Shown here: positions 23,601 to 38,600 of the stretch, one piece after another | Layout of the letters: every line of letters begins with the position of its first letter | Numbering within the stretch: the stretch's first letter is position 1 | From: Rhabdornis inornatus | Taxonomy: Eukaryota; Chordata; Aves; Passeriformes; Rhabdornithidae | DNA length: 64,000 bases | Reading direction: 5' to 3' | NCBI GenBank assembly: GCA_013397075.1 | Contig: VWZS01009934.1 | Coordinates: forward strand, 4,182,305 to 4,246,304 | Position numbers and translations under genes: made by a program | Notes under the pieces: model-generated | The model's input: only the letters and a program-made list of their open reading frames with translations | Told to the model about the DNA's origin: nothing | Databases searched by the model: none

Positions 23601-26600
23601 CAGCTTCTGAGTTTTTCAGAAATTTGAATTTTGGTATCGGCTGTGCTAAATGCACACGCTCTAATAAATACAAACACAGTAGAACAATCAAAGAACTAGG
23701 AACTTTTGAAAACGTTAGAGCTGATGTATTTTTTTCCTTTCTTTTTTTTCTGTAATTTCTTAAGTCATCCTGGTTTTGGAATGTGGTGCAGTATTCCTGT
23801 AGTATTTTGGAGGATCTATATTGCTTTCATCACACGTGAGGCTCCCTTGCTGTTCAGCTTCAGCTGTTAGGAGAATACTTTTCCTGTTTGTTTTTTTTTT
23901 TTTCTGAAGAAATGTTTATAAATACATAATGTAGCTTGTACTATTTTTTTCAGGACTGAAACAGTAATTTTCTACCTCTGACAGTCATTCTGACTGTTTT
24001 TACTGGTTTAGAAAAGAATGTACACTGAGGGTGAAATTTGTGTTCAGACTTGCAGTCTTATGCTGATTAAAATAACTGGCAATCTTTTATCTGAATTTAT
24101 GCATGCCTTGGAATCTGGAATCTATGCTACGTCTCTCCCCTTCCAAAGTGTGTGTCATTGTGGATGTAACTTAAAAAACCAGACAGATAAAATGTGAAGA
24201 ACCTCTCTGACTTACATGCATATTTGTGTAAATATGACTGCTCATTCCAGCTATACCATTCCAATCAAAAGGGCAGGTCTCTGGGCTTGAATGATTTCTT
24301 TGTGTGAGTCCACAAAGAAAATGTTTGTATCAATGCATTTTCATGCATCTCAAATCCCTTTTGGTTAGTGATTTGGTTCAAGGCCATTCAGTTGTTTGGT
24401 TTTTTTTAAGTCTGGCTAGTATGTCTGGTGTGTTATCAATGCTGTTTTGAATACAAATCTAAAAATACAGCACCAAAGAGACCGCTGTGAAGAAAATCAA
24501 CTCCATCTCAGCCAGACCCAGTAGAATGTGTCTTTAGTATAGTAGACAGATTGAAGCTGCAGGTTTTCTTTTTCAGGGTGAAGAGTCACCACTACAAAAG
24601 TAAAACTTCAGACAAGACAAACTTGATTATTTATATTGGATGGCAATACCAGTAATGATTGGACAGGAAAGTTTCCTGAACAGGCAGTACCAGAATTAGG
24701 TGTGTCTTACATACCCTGCTGCTTTTCTAAGATGTGTAATACTGCATGCTATTTTTATTTACTAGGGCGAAAATACTGGTGAACTGAGCACAACAATAAT
24801 TCAGGCCAGCCCAATTCCTCCACAGGAACATACAAAAGAAAATCTAGAAGACCACTCATGTCAAAGGAATAGAAAAGAAGCGGTACTTAGTATTGACCAG
24901 AAACGAGAAGAAAATGGACTTGCTGGTCTTCACAGAAAACCTCATAATGTAGTGGACCAAGAACTGGCCAATGAAGGTTTTCTGAAGAATGAAAAGCAGC
25001 TTCCATTTATTCTTTCAAATGTACCAGCAAATCATGAAGAGCTAGACCATGTTAAATCAGCTTTGCCCAGTAAATTCTGCACCTTGCCACCATTTTCTGT
25101 CAATGCTGATGCACAAGAAGTGTGTCAGGATCAAACAAACAAAGCACAGAGACAAGGATTACCATCTCTGAATAGACTACCTGTTTATTCTGGATTAAAC
25201 ACCTGCTTGCCATGCAATCAAAACTCATCTGCTGAACAGTATGTTCATCTATCAACTGTTGAATCCCATGTCACTACTTCTGAGAGTCAAGCAATTTCTT
25301 CTTCTGTCCCCACCTTGCTTGCAACAGCTCCATTTGCACAACAGCATCTGGGAACTGTACAACCTGCAGGAAATGCAGTTCTGTCTCAGTTTCATGGCTG
25401 CAGCTCTGCAGGATTTGGCCTTCCAGCTGGGCTTCCTTGTTCTGGTATCCCAGCAGGACATGTTGAGAATCCACTTACATTAGGAATTCCTTTGGGTCCA
25501 AATATGGATTCTGGCTTTTTGCGTGCAGCTTCACTTTATAATCCACACTGTACTTCATGGAATAATATTGTAAATATAAAACCATGTACTGGACAACCTC
25601 TTGGAGCTGGCAGAAGTGAGTGGCAACTGTCCAAGTCACCTGGTATTGGTAAGTGTGTTTTTTAGTGTGTTTGAAATACAGCTGTGGACAGGAATGGTGA
25701 TAATGTTGCTTATGTTATAGCAAATAAAATTAAGATGGTACTAAGTGTAACTGCAATTATTGTTTATGTAAAACCTCTTACTATTTTTCCTTGCTTAATG
25801 ATGTTCTCTGGATTCAGTGTCTATTCTTACAGCTCCTCTAATGGTCTTAAAAAACATTTCTTATCATTTAGAAGAATTTCAGCATTCTTCAGTATTAAGT
25901 AGTTCTGTGTTTGAGTAAAGGATCTAGAGCTACCTTTCATAGGAGGAAGAGAAATCCTAGCTGCAATTGAAGCTAGGCAAGAGAAGTCATGCTCTTGAAA
26001 TTCCACTTTTTAAATCTGGAAAGTAGAGGACATTTCTATTTCCAGCTTGACTTGGTGTTAGCAGTCAGTGAAGGCCAAAACTCCTAAGAAGTTTGGACCC
26101 CATGGACAATTGGATCTGTTTGCTGGTTATGAAAGGAAAGACAAGCTGCCAAGTGTCTTCTGTCCTTTCTATTACTCAGTATATAGACTTAACTCTCAAC
26201 CTAAGGAAGACAAATGATTATTTAATTTTAAAAACTTATTTTAACCTACCATCTTGTTAGTTGTTTTTTGCTATACTTTTTTTCTGGCTAATTCTTTCAG
26301 CCTAAATGCCTAGTGGGGTTGAAGATGTGAATCTGTGACAGTTTAGAGCTTGTTTATTGATTGTTCCAAATCATTGATCTTGTTAGTGCATTTTAAAATA
26401 GTGAAATACTCCTTACCTATTTTTATACTAACGAGATTTTGTAATAGTAATATTCAGATTTTCTGATTTGGACTAGTACTGATGAAATTGTGACCACTGA
26501 GTGTTTTATAACAGGTTTATATATACACTTTGTGGGTCTGTATGGAATATGCCATTTCTGTAAGTATTTATTTTTGTGGAACTTTAAGGTGCAAATTGGA

Positions 26601-29600
26601 AATGATCAAAATTTCAAATTTCATGCTTGTGGAAAAACATTCTTATGAGAATGGTAGGAGTCAAACATTTCCTTGCCATAATGAAGCATTTGTCAGATGA
26701 GTTCATAAACTTGGTGGCAGCCTGCGTGCTGATTTGCTTCTGAGTACTTGTAACTAACAGGGGCATATTTTCTTCCGAAGGGCTTATAAAAGTACCAGAA
26801 GAACTGAAGTTCTCTAATGCCTGTTGTGTGGGAATTGCATCACAGACAGTTCTTAGCATTTATAATCCAAGTGACCGGTGGTTGCAGGTCAACGTTGGAA
26901 TACTCAGTGTTTCAGTTAATGGGGAAAAGGTAAGAGATTTTTTTTTTTTTCCCATAAAGCTGAATAATACTGCAATACTACCAGATACCATTTGTACAAT
27001 TAAGGCCCTCTTTAGAGATTTGTGATTTTTCCCCCGTTTTGTAGTTAATATGCGCAAAAGCAATGCTGCTTTCTTTATCCATGTCACCCGACACTCTCCA
27101 GCAAGTAAACTTTGTGAGGTAAATGCCACACAAAGTGATTCATCTGTAGAATTGTATTGTGTACATGAAGTGTGCAAGGTTTGAGTTATTCATGCCCACC
27201 TTTGTGTATGCAAGAAAAGTCAGCCCTAGGCCAGAGAATATCCATGCTGAGGACTGTTACTGCTAAAACATTTTTTCTTGCTCCTCTTTTTCTTGAAATC
27301 GGGAGATCTTGGGTGATGGAGAATGAGAAATATTTGGAGCAGGCTTCAAGCTAGATGGGTTGTTCTGTGGGTTGTAGGTAGCTTGTAGGCCATAGATTGG
27401 CTGTCTTGCACTTCAATTTTGTTAAATTCTATATCCTTCTGTTATCATAGTAATTGTTCCAGAAGTAAAATATCTTGAACTTGAGAATGAGTTAGATTCG
27501 ATCAGTCCATCAGAATGTTTTAATTTCTTTCATTGATTAGTGCACTTAGTAGAGAAGAATGTAACTACAGAACAAGCATAGGATACTCTGAGCTTGTGGC
27601 AGTTTGATACTTTGTATCTTGAGTTAGATGTTATTTCTGTTCTTAGTTTTTGGTAGACTGCTCTTTTTCTAGCTAATCTGTTGAAACTATGCAGTGTTGT
27701 CCACAGTTCAGTTCAGCTGTAGATTGTATAAAGTATTGCTTTCTCTTTTTTTAAATATGGTTCTTGCTGGTTTTTTTTGGTCCATATTATTGAGGAATAG
27801 CAGACAATGATTTGCTGTAAATATTGCAGCTTATGAGTCTTAGAAATCCTGATCACATCCCTCAGGTATATTCTTCCAGCAGATGTAGCATGTGTCTTTC
27901 CAGAGTATGATTTCTGGTTTTGAGCTTGTTTTCTCTACCTCTTTAAGGAACATCAAGCCACAATTCTGTGTGCTCGTGTATGTATATATATGTGTGTGTG
28001 TGTATATGAGAATAAGGGTTTGTTGCATAATTTTTTAGTCAGTTTCAAGGGCTTTTATGCAGCTCCTGTAACCAGCAATTCTGTTGTATCAAGAGATGAT
28101 TTTAAAATGAAATTGCTTTACAGTTGTTCCCATGAATAAATATATGCAATTGTTTGCACAGTGTGATTGAAATAAATTTTTTTTCAGTCAACTCTGAGAT
28201 ACGCTGCTGTTCTTTCTCAAAAATCAGGGTTTCATTTATTAATTTTCCCAGTGTCAGTCTTTCACTAGATGGTAGAAAGAAACCTCAGCAATTTTCAGGC
28301 TGACTTCTCTGTTTAAATTAAAAGAAAAGGCCTGCAGCAAGCAGGATGCAAATGGGCCATGGATATGAAGATGCATTAATTAAATGGAGGAAAAATATAT
28401 ACAAAACATCTGTGTTAAGCGGTGGTGCCAGATAAATGTGGTATTTGCAAAGAAAATTTCTTCTGGTAGAAGGCTTGTTTGAAAATGACAGGTATTTTGT
28501 TTTTCAGATGGATCCTATGAAATATCAATGTCTGGTTTTCAAGAACAAAACCATTGTAGGACCCTATTCTACCAACGACCTGAAAATACTTTTCTTACCT
28601 TCCCATTCGGGCATCTTCCAGTGTATCCTCAATGTTTCATCTTGGCCAGTTTCTGCAGATGCCGAGACAATTGTTCAGTCAGAAGCTTTGGCAAGCAGGG
28701 TAGTGCTGACAGCAGTTGCTGAAAGTCCTAATTTAGAAGTAAGTTGCTGCTTATTGTGCGTCTTTCATTGTTACAATTTTGTGAATAATTTAATAACACT
28801 GGAAAATAATAGGATTGCAAAGTTGTTCCTCAAAGAAACTTGGAATTTCATATGTTTTGAGTGGGAATATAAGAAGATTTTTGAGAAGCCTATTGCTATC
28901 TAAGAAATTCCAGCTGCAGAAAAGCAGCTAGCTGGAAATGGAGGATTCTGTGTGGAAAGAATAAGTTAAAATGCACTACTGTTTCATTGTTAAAAGGCTA
29001 GCAAGTAAGAGGCAAAAGGGCAGAACCTTAAACATCTGATGCTTACTAGGTATCTGCTGTGTTGGATTGGGCATTTAATGTAACAAAAAGTATTTATTTC
29101 CAGTTGTAAGGGTTTCTTTTTTTTTCCTTCTTACATCAAGTGGGCTTTGTCTTGGTTTCTTACTACCCCTATCTTGTTTATGATTGTAGAGAATATTTTC
29201 TTATTTGGACTAATTAAAAATGAAAAGTAAGTGCATGTGTAAAGTGCTTTTGTCTTGTGTCTTATCAAGAACAACCATTAATAGTGTGACATTAATAATT
29301 AAATCTGGCTTCACAGAGTTCTGCTTGTCCATACTCTTAAATCTAGAAGAAGGCTTGATGATACTTTTGGAGGAGCCGTAACATATTACATAGTAGTCTG
29401 TGACATGGTTGATAAAAGTAAAATTTTCAGTCATCACCAGCAGATAACATTTTTTTTTCATTTATGGTTGTCTTTTAACTTGCTTTGGGCTAATTATATG
29501 TTTTGAAGTAATGAATGCACAGGAATGGATATAATTTTTAATGCTTCTTCCATAAATTTTTATTTATTTTTAATGCATTTTTAATTTTTTTATGTGTAGT

Positions 29601-32600
29601 CCATTCTCCACGTTCTTCATAGTATATAGTTTAAACTTGTGTCATGTTCAAATAAAATTTAAGCCCTGTGCTCAATCTCTGTATGTTGTTGCATTCTTGA
29701 GATTGGAAAAATTACCAAATAAAAGCTGTATTTTACTGCAGATCATGACACTTAAGTGTTTTTAAGGTAGTAAAAATTAACTGCCCCTTAGTTATTTTCT
29801 TACTTTTAACTTGCTGGAATGAGTTTTTAACTATCTAAAATTGACATTTCTTACTTGCTAGCAATAATTATGGGTAAAACTTACTTTTAATTTGAATTAT
29901 CCAAAATAACTTGATTGTGTGCTGGATTTTGGTGGATAAGCATTGCACTAAGATTGACTTAATTGATTGAAGTAAAATGCATGGGAGAGAGCTAATTGGC
30001 TATAACCCCTTCTAATATCAAGGAAAACATGATTCTTAGACTCCTACCCCTGGTAGGGGGTTTGTATTATATGTGGATATAGGTTAAGAGGATGGAATAG
30101 GTGAGTAACATTGTAGGGTACTGTGTTTTGAAGGTTTTCCTTTCTTCTAAGTTCTGCTTTGTTTTAAAACCAGGTGGAAATAGGAAAAGGAGGTTGCCTG
30201 GATTTTGGTGACTTGCCTTTTGGCAGTTGGAAGGCTCTTCCCCTGAAACTTATCAACAAAACCCATGCTTTTATGCCAATTAGACTTACTATTAACGCAG
30301 TAAGTACAGTAAACTTATTTATGGGAGAGTTAACATCTTGTGATACTGAATTTTAATACCCAAACGCTTTGTTACATATCATTAAGAAATATATCTTGGA
30401 CACTAGATGTAAGATTCCCAATAAATCCCAGGAAATAATTTTTGCAGGGTAGTAATCTGATTCTGCTGTATTGGTACCAAAAAAAATGCTTGTGGGATAG
30501 GTGTGTGGTGTTTTGTTTCATGTCTGTTGGTAACTTTTTATAGCTTACCCATGGGATTCCACCTCTGGTGCTTGCTTTGATAGTACAGAGCAGCAGATAG
30601 GAAAAGGGTTGTGTTGCCTAAACCTTCCCTTTGAGAAGCTGAGAAAGCTGGAAGCTTCCCTCTTCTCTCTGAGAGGCTGAAGACATTCCACTATTCAAAT
30701 GGAACAGCTGACTGTTCAAACAAGCAGCCAAGCTTGCTGCTAGCAAGTTTAACATACTCCCTCTTCCTCTGCAGGAGCAAGAGCAGGACTCTTCTCTCTG
30801 TCTGCTTTGTCTCCCACTAGATAATTGTCTGAGAGGCTACAGTGTGGTCCTCTCTGCAATGCAGTTTCCATGTTTTTGGCTAGGCTGGGCTGACTGCTCA
30901 TTGGTGCTGTGGGGAGAGCTGGCCTTATTTCCTTATGCAGGGGAATAAGAAAGGACTGGCCTAATGTTCAGGTGGATCAGGTTGTCTTGGGGACTAGTGA
31001 TGTTTGATCTTGAACAGCCAAACTTCTTGAAGGCTTGAATAACCAGACTCCACTTGTCGCTTTTTGCTGCAAAAGGATTTCCTATTGTTTTTAGAAGGTT
31101 TACTGGACTATCATATACTTATCAAAACTACAGCCTGATTTTTGATTCTTTTTTTCCAAACTACTTGAATCGTACAAAAACTTGTTTTGCATTTCTCAGC
31201 TTTGTTAGCATTGCTGTTAGTGACAATGAGAGATTTAATACTTGTAATATTTTTTTTTTCTTTTTTTGGCAGAATGCAGTAGCCTGGCGGTGCTTCACCT
31301 TTTCCAAGGAACCTGTTAATACTTCTAATGAAAAAATGAATGCAGTTTCTCAGACATCAGCTCCATCAGTTTTAAATCATGTGATACATGCAAGCTATGA
31401 TGGACAAGTGAGTAGTTTGTAATTGGCAGATTCTTTTTACTTGCTGTCTGAAATGACAGTGCTCAATATTTGAGTTCACAGTAATGATTTTTGGGCAGTG
31501 CACCTTTTGCATGTTTAATTTTTGTGGGTGTTTTGTTTGTTCGTTTTCTCCTCTCAATAATTTTCTTCCTTCCATAAGGTGAGTTAACTAATTTCTTTTT
31601 CAGGATCCTGAAGCCTTAACAGTTTGGGTTCTGTTCCATGCACCTAAGAAACAAATTTCTTGTTCAGGTAAAGTAACTTGATTTTAATTTCAACTGAAAC
31701 AGATTTGACTTTTAATGTGTACATGTGTTAGAATTACAGGAACAGGCTGCAAACTTGAAACCATGTTTGGTTTATGTCCGCTAATATTTCAGGTATCATA
31801 TTCATTTTTAGTAACTGTAGGAGGCAGGATATCTCTGTCTTAATCCTTTTTACATTACCAGGGACATTGTTACTTAAGGATGAAGCTGTACTAAGTTTGT
31901 ACTGCAAGATGCTGGAATTTGTATTAACTCCTTTTACTGAGGGAATTAAACCGTCACTTAAGAAAACATTGCATGAATTGCAAAATAGATAATAAACTTG
32001 AAGAAACCTCTGAATTGTTCTTGCTTCCTGAATAGAAGATAGTACATATATCAACTAGTTTGGCTGGTGTGGTAGGATAGGTTTTGTTTGTTTGCATAAG
32101 CGACAATTTCAGTCACCTTTGAGAAAAAGTCAAACTCTTAAACTCTTAAATAAGGTCTGTGAGACTTTATTTAAAAGAAGAAAAAAATGTTGCAGGAGTA
32201 ATGGAGAGCTGCTGTTACTATCACCACATGAATATGTTAAGATTGAAGAGTAGCTGAAGTGAGACATGCATCCATAGGAATGGCCTTTGCTGTCGGTAGA
32301 CTTGCTTGCTTTTGCTACTCATGAAATTGTTCCTAGATTCCTTGGGTCCAGCAGAGGAGTTTCTGGCAAGAGTGGACGTGGAAGTGGATAGTCCAGGACC
32401 TAGCACTGTGATTAAAAGTATTTGTCTCAGAGCAAGAGCTGGAACAGCAAGGATACATATTCCAAAAGACTTACAGGTTTGTGTATATTTACAAACTGTA
32501 TTTCAAGAACAGTTTCTCTCTCCTAGCCTCCTACTTTTGTAATGTTTGGTTTTATTATGTGTGTATATATACAAACATACACTTACTTAATTTTTACAGA

Positions 32601-35600
32601 AAATACATCTGTCTACTAGTGTGGGTTCAACAGTCAAGCAGCAGCTGCCATTGGAAAATGCTGGAAACATTAGTGTACATTTGAAAGTTAAGGTAGGTTG
32701 GCTTTTCCCTCTTGAAATCATGACTTTTGTGCTGTTCATATTGTACTGAAGCTAAAGCTGAGCCTTGGGATTTTAGCTCAGCTCTGTGTTTTGACAAAAA
32801 CTTTACAAGTTTACGTAAAGGGAATGAAAGATAGCCAAGAGATTAGCTTACGTTTTGGAAAAAGCATATGGGTGTTCTTTTGCTCAGCTTCGGTTTTATT
32901 TATTAAAACAAACATACCTTTATGATTTTTACTAAATTTTAGCTAAAATATTTGTTACATGTAAAAGTTGTGAAGCCTGTGCTGCACAGCAGATATTAGG
33001 TAGCTGGTAGAGTAAAGCCTGCTTAAGGCAAAGATGAATATTAGCATTGGGAAACATCTGTATTTTCTAACAGAACTGCATTAGGTTTTAGTGTACATCT
33101 GCCAACTCAAAGTGAGTTCTTTTCAGATATGCAATGTCTTTACTTGACCTTTTTGGGAATCCATAGAAATATGGTTCCAGACTGAAATACAAATAAACAC
33201 ATTTGCATTTCAAAGTCAACAGAAGGAGCAGTTGATTTTATTTTACAAAAAGAGATTTGTTAGCCCATCATTTCCAGGATCAGAGGCCATGGAAATAGGA
33301 TGTATGACCACTATCACAGATGCCACATTAAGTGATGGTACTGGGTGCTAATTGATAAAGTGTTGAAGACTCCAGGTGTATTCACATTGTCTGAACTGCA
33401 GGTACAACAGGTGCACAACAAATTGTATTACATGTTGTAGAAGTGCCTAGTCCCTTAAATAGGTAACTTACCCTCCCTTTTGCCCTTGGCTGCTTTCAGA
33501 CATCAGATCAGGACAGCTGCTTTGCTGTTGAACCTGAAGACCTTTTCCTTTTACCTGGAAGAGAACAAGTAGTGACTGTCCAGTTTTTTCCAAAAAGCCC
33601 AACAGCTACAGAAAGGTAATATAAACTGATGCTGTGCTGCATGTGTTAAACTGAACTACTTTTGACCTTTAGGTAATGAACAAATTAAAAATTTTACCCG
33701 TACAAGAGACTTTGTCTTCAGTTGTTTTCATGAGAGCTCTTACCCATTACAAAAGGGTTTTTGCTGAGGTTCACCTTTTCTGTAGATTATCTGCCTCTTC
33801 AGGTGTGTATAGCTGAATTAATAGGTGATATTTTCAATCAAGAAATATTCTAAGATTTGTTTAGTGTAAATAAATGGAGTAAGTCTCTGAGGCCCTCAAT
33901 ATTGTAGTTATTTCTAAAGTACAACAAAAGGTCAAAATACTCACCTTCAGCAGCCCCTTCAGTTGCTTCCCTCTTTCTCTCTCTGCTGAGGCAAGGGAAA
34001 TGTCATTTCTATTTCACATGTGAAAAAACTGAAGAACAGATCAAGATCATAAGTATTTGTTTGTCTGCTGTAATCAGGTAAAAGTTTGTTCTGTACAACA
34101 CTGATGTGCATGTTCCTTTTGCAGATGGAAGAAACATGCATGGTTTTGCTCTCATTAGGGCCTGTTGAACTTCATTCTGCAAAACAAACTTGATTGGTTC
34201 AAGTTACAATTAAGATGTCATGTGAGAGTTTTTGGCAATGACAGGGGTCTGACTCATTTCTCCAGAGCAGCCTTTCCTCTCTTGTTACATGATTTCCAGT
34301 TTCTGCTGTGATAGAGCAAGAATGGACAAAGGAGTATCTTTAGAATATGTTCAACTTCACTAGCTGGCTTAACTAGGGCTCCCCAGTGCATTTAAATTAA
34401 ACAATGAGAACTTCTGTGCTAGTGACAGTATGATCCTATTGGATAGGTTGAGTCATTACGGGCTTGAGGTACTCAGGATTGGAAACTTTGTAGTCTATGT
34501 CAAAGTGCTGACAAAAGACTAATAAACTAATGGGCAGTAACGAGGGTCCATGTTCCCTGCTGATGGGATTCAGGGCTTTGTCAGCAGGCATCATAGGGAT
34601 TCAGTGACAGCTAGAATGGAGGTTCCTGAGTTTTTTTTTCTTGACTTGAAGTCTGTCTGTGCTATGGGAAATTATTCAGGCTTTTATTTGAAAGGTAGAT
34701 TTCCTTCCTTGGTGCTCCTGGATATCTCATACCTGTAAAAATTACAGAGTTTCTCATGGCATTCAAAAGGCATCTCTTTAATCTACATACAGCCAGACTT
34801 AGTTTCTTTCTAAAATTTGTCAAAATAATTAGAAATTAGTATGGACAAAAAGTAGTTTGCTGAGCTGTAGCCTCTGAAATATTTATCTGAATCATTTCCA
34901 GATGAAATACTTCAGAAGACTCTGTGAGGTACATGTGGCATGTGTATTTAGAGCCCAAAGGATTTAAGTGTAGGGCTATGCCTAAAGCTGGCCTTTGTCA
35001 TAAACTAAAAGGACGTATTTGTATTCTTGCCTTAAGAAGGTAGTTTTAAAAATGCCTATCCGTAATATTTTTTCAGTTATGTTTTTATTTCATCAGCTAA
35101 TCTTGTTCTGTTGTGGGATTTAAATTTATTTATTTATTTTTAAAGTATTTTGAAAATCCTTGTGCTGCCATCTGGGCCTCAGTTTGAAGTGATGATAAAA
35201 GGTGAGGTAGAATCTGGGAAAAACAGACCTGTGTCTACAGCTGCTGAGCGCTCTGACATTCCACCCATCCTCTCCAACAAGCAGTTCATTGCCTGGGGAG
35301 CAGTATCACTTGGATCATCAGTGTAAGTTTCGTATAGAATATCAAGTTAAGTATTTTATATTGCACTTATTTGAAGTAAAATTTCCTATTCACATTGATA
35401 ATTCACAGTGATTTGTTCTATGCCTCCAGTGAAAGAAGCAGGATATTACAATTATTTTTCTTGTGCAAGAAAGTTTTGAAAACAAACTGATCTTATTCGA
35501 GCTTTGTGTATTCTTGAGGACTCTTCAGTTATGATTAGAATATCTGATTCTGTAAGTTTAGTATGTCATGTAGGTAGAAATGAGAAGAAAAGTATTTTTC

Positions 35601-38600
35601 AATTAAGTTGATAGAAAAATTCTTTTGGTTCTTTTGATACCTATCTCTTGCTAGAGATTAATTATGCTTTGTCTCTTCCATTACAACAAACAGAATCCAG
35701 TCTGTGTAATGTGACCATCTGAATAGCATAAACTGTTAGACGTCCCTTAATTGATTTGAGTGTTTCAGTGTTAAAACTTTTAGTGATGGAGAATCTGTTT
35801 TACACCTAATTATGAATTACTTTATCCTTCAGACTACTTCTTGTCCTCGCTTTTCTAGTTTCAAGTTTACAGGTTCAGTATTCTGTGCTTTAGTGAAACT
35901 GTTCTTAATTGTCAGGATATTCTTTTCTTCTTTTATATGTAAAGTCTGCAAGTTTTGCAGATCTCTGAACTTGTAGTAATTATTGCTTCAAGGACTACTC
36001 TTCTGTTGGTTGATACTGAACTTTTTGAGGAATCTAATGATGTTCCTGGTGGTTTAAAATCAATCCATGTTTGTAGACAAGGACTGTTTCTGATAGCTGT
36101 GTTACTGTTTTTCTGATTTGTTAGGGTAGTGTGCTTCTAACAGTAGCTTTGGGTATTTGGTGTTTGGGAATTGGTTCTTCTTTCCTGTATGCTGCTATCT
36201 TTTTGTTTTCTGTTCCTCCTGTAAAACAGTTTTAGTGAACCCTTGGTTTTAGGAAGTTGAAATTATTTTTGTAGTTTTGTTTCAACAGAGTACAAAAGAG
36301 TGTCTGCCAGTGTTGATAGAGAGAGGTTTTGCTCTCTGTCCTCTTTGATTCCAACTGCATGATCTATTCTCCTATGTTGTAGCAATTTTAAGTCTTGTCA
36401 AATTCATCTGCCAATGTTTTTTGTCTTGTTAAAATGACAAAGGCGCTTGCTTTTGCTGGAGATGTTTCCTACCTCTGCTGAGGAAAGCTCTGAGTACCAG
36501 AAGCCTGGTCAATGCTAGGATGTATCACAGAGAAAAAAAAATATTTTTCAGCCCACCTGATTCTGTCAAGTGGCCATAACTTTGTGTTGCTGTTACATTG
36601 AGAAGTATGTGAAAAGGAGAAGTTATTCTGAATCTAGTTCTTTACAACTGTTCCAGTGAATCTGGGCCAGAGTACTCAGAAGACTAGGTTTCTGCATAAT
36701 TGAGTGTCTCTGGATAATATCATAACTGTGTCCTGAAGAGGGGATTTTTAAGGAGTTTTTGTATTGATGCAATTGCTGGTTTCTTTGAAAGTTCAGGCTG
36801 TAAGTACAGTACTTGAACTTTGGGAAAGCTATATTTTATTTTTTAATATATATATGTATATTTCGGGATTGTTTTGCTGTATGAGTATTCATGTGTTGTG
36901 GTGTATAACAGTGTAGGGTGTGTAAGTTTGACATACAGAAATAATTTTCTATTTAACATATTCTATTGTTCCAAGAGGTTTTTTTTTCCCATTAAATTAC
37001 TTCAAAATTGACTATCCCAGTTCCACTGTTTCCATGAGTTAATAGATGCGGTTAATTTGTATTTGCTATAAAATCTAACCAAACATATTTTTCAGACAGA
37101 AGAAGCTGGTTCTAAGAAATGACTCTCCATCTGAAACCCAGCATTTAAGATTGTTGATAAGAGGCCAGGATCAAGACTGCTTTCAGGTGCCTGCCATTGA
37201 AATTTCTTCTTAGTGTTTATTGCAGTTACCAGGCTATGTTTATAATGAAAATGTTTTTGCCTTGAAGTGTTAGCAGGCTGTGTATTTGTTTTGAAACTGC
37301 CAAGATGAGCGTGGTAGCAGAGCTTAAGTGACATTGGCATCCTTGGGAGCCACTGAAATAAGAGTGCTGCAGCAAACTGGAGCTCAGTTTACAGCTCTCT
37401 AAACTGCTGTATCACAACAGAGTTAGTACTTGCTGGAGTGATATATTAGTGGCCCTTCTTGCAGGACAGAGTGTAGACAAAGAAAAACTGGAATTAGCCT
37501 TTAGGAATTATGATGGCTAATGAGTCTTTTTGTTATGTTACCTGCATTGACTTATATCCCCTTTTTCCCTGAAGTGTTCAGATTTTTTAATCTAAAATTT
37601 TATACTGACAGAATTAATGTAGTGCTGGTAAAGTTCAGCCTTGACAGGTTGGGGATTGAGGACAAAAGTCTGTCTAAACTGAGAGGCATCGAAATGTTCA
37701 TTATGGGAATATAAAGTATCTTGAACTTTGTAGTTTTATTACATATTAAGCATTGCAACTTTAAATATGCCATTGTCAAAGAAGTTAATGGGGAATTTGA
37801 AGAAGTTAATTCTTCCTTCCAAGTGTAGTTAGTTTTACTGCTATGTTTTTTTCTTATTATAGTCTCTAAGTTCTGATGTCTGTTTTTATAGCTGCAAAGT
37901 ATATTTGGATCAGAAGAACGCTTAACCAGTAGCTGGGAACTCAAAATGCGTCCCAAAGAAGATACTAACATATACCTGATGTTTACACCCACTCGAGTAA
38001 CTTGCTGCTTTGCAAAGCTGGAAATCAAACATCTGGGGATTCGAACAAAGCCAGGAATTAAGTTTACTGTAAGAGTACCAACATAGCTTCTAATAATTTT
38101 AAATGTACTTCTTTTCATAATTATTGAAAATCTAGCACTGAATAGCTGTACAAAACCTGAAAATTCAAGATACATGTTATGGGTATCTGTATACTTGTTA
38201 AAATCATATGGACATTAAATTTTATGCTTTGAACATTAGTATCAATTTTGCATGCAATTCTTTCCTTTGTGAAGGACAAAATATTTTATGTACTATATTA
38301 AAAGTAGCCTAAGATTTTAACTCTAGAAGTGTTAAAAAATCTGAACTTGTCTTGTTCTATGGGTAGGTCTTTAACAAACTTGGAAGTAGAACTTGAAAAT
38401 GATTGAGTAAATTTAGGCTTTTCAGTTCACATATTTTACAGTTTCATTTGTTTTTCTGTAGCTCTATATAGTTTACCATAGTTGTACATAAATTTTTTTT
38501 ACCAAGAAACTTTTTTCACTTGAAGTACTGTTTTTTTGGTGGTGGGCTTTTTTCTTTCCCAGATACCGTTATCTGGATATGGAGGAACAAGCAATATAAT

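Noticed and set aside
37600..38175. 191-codon minus-strand frame
   Set aside because: It is antisense to CEP192 exon 29 and its flanks; the + strand encodes a peptide matching human CEP192, and the minus peptide has no recognisable motif.
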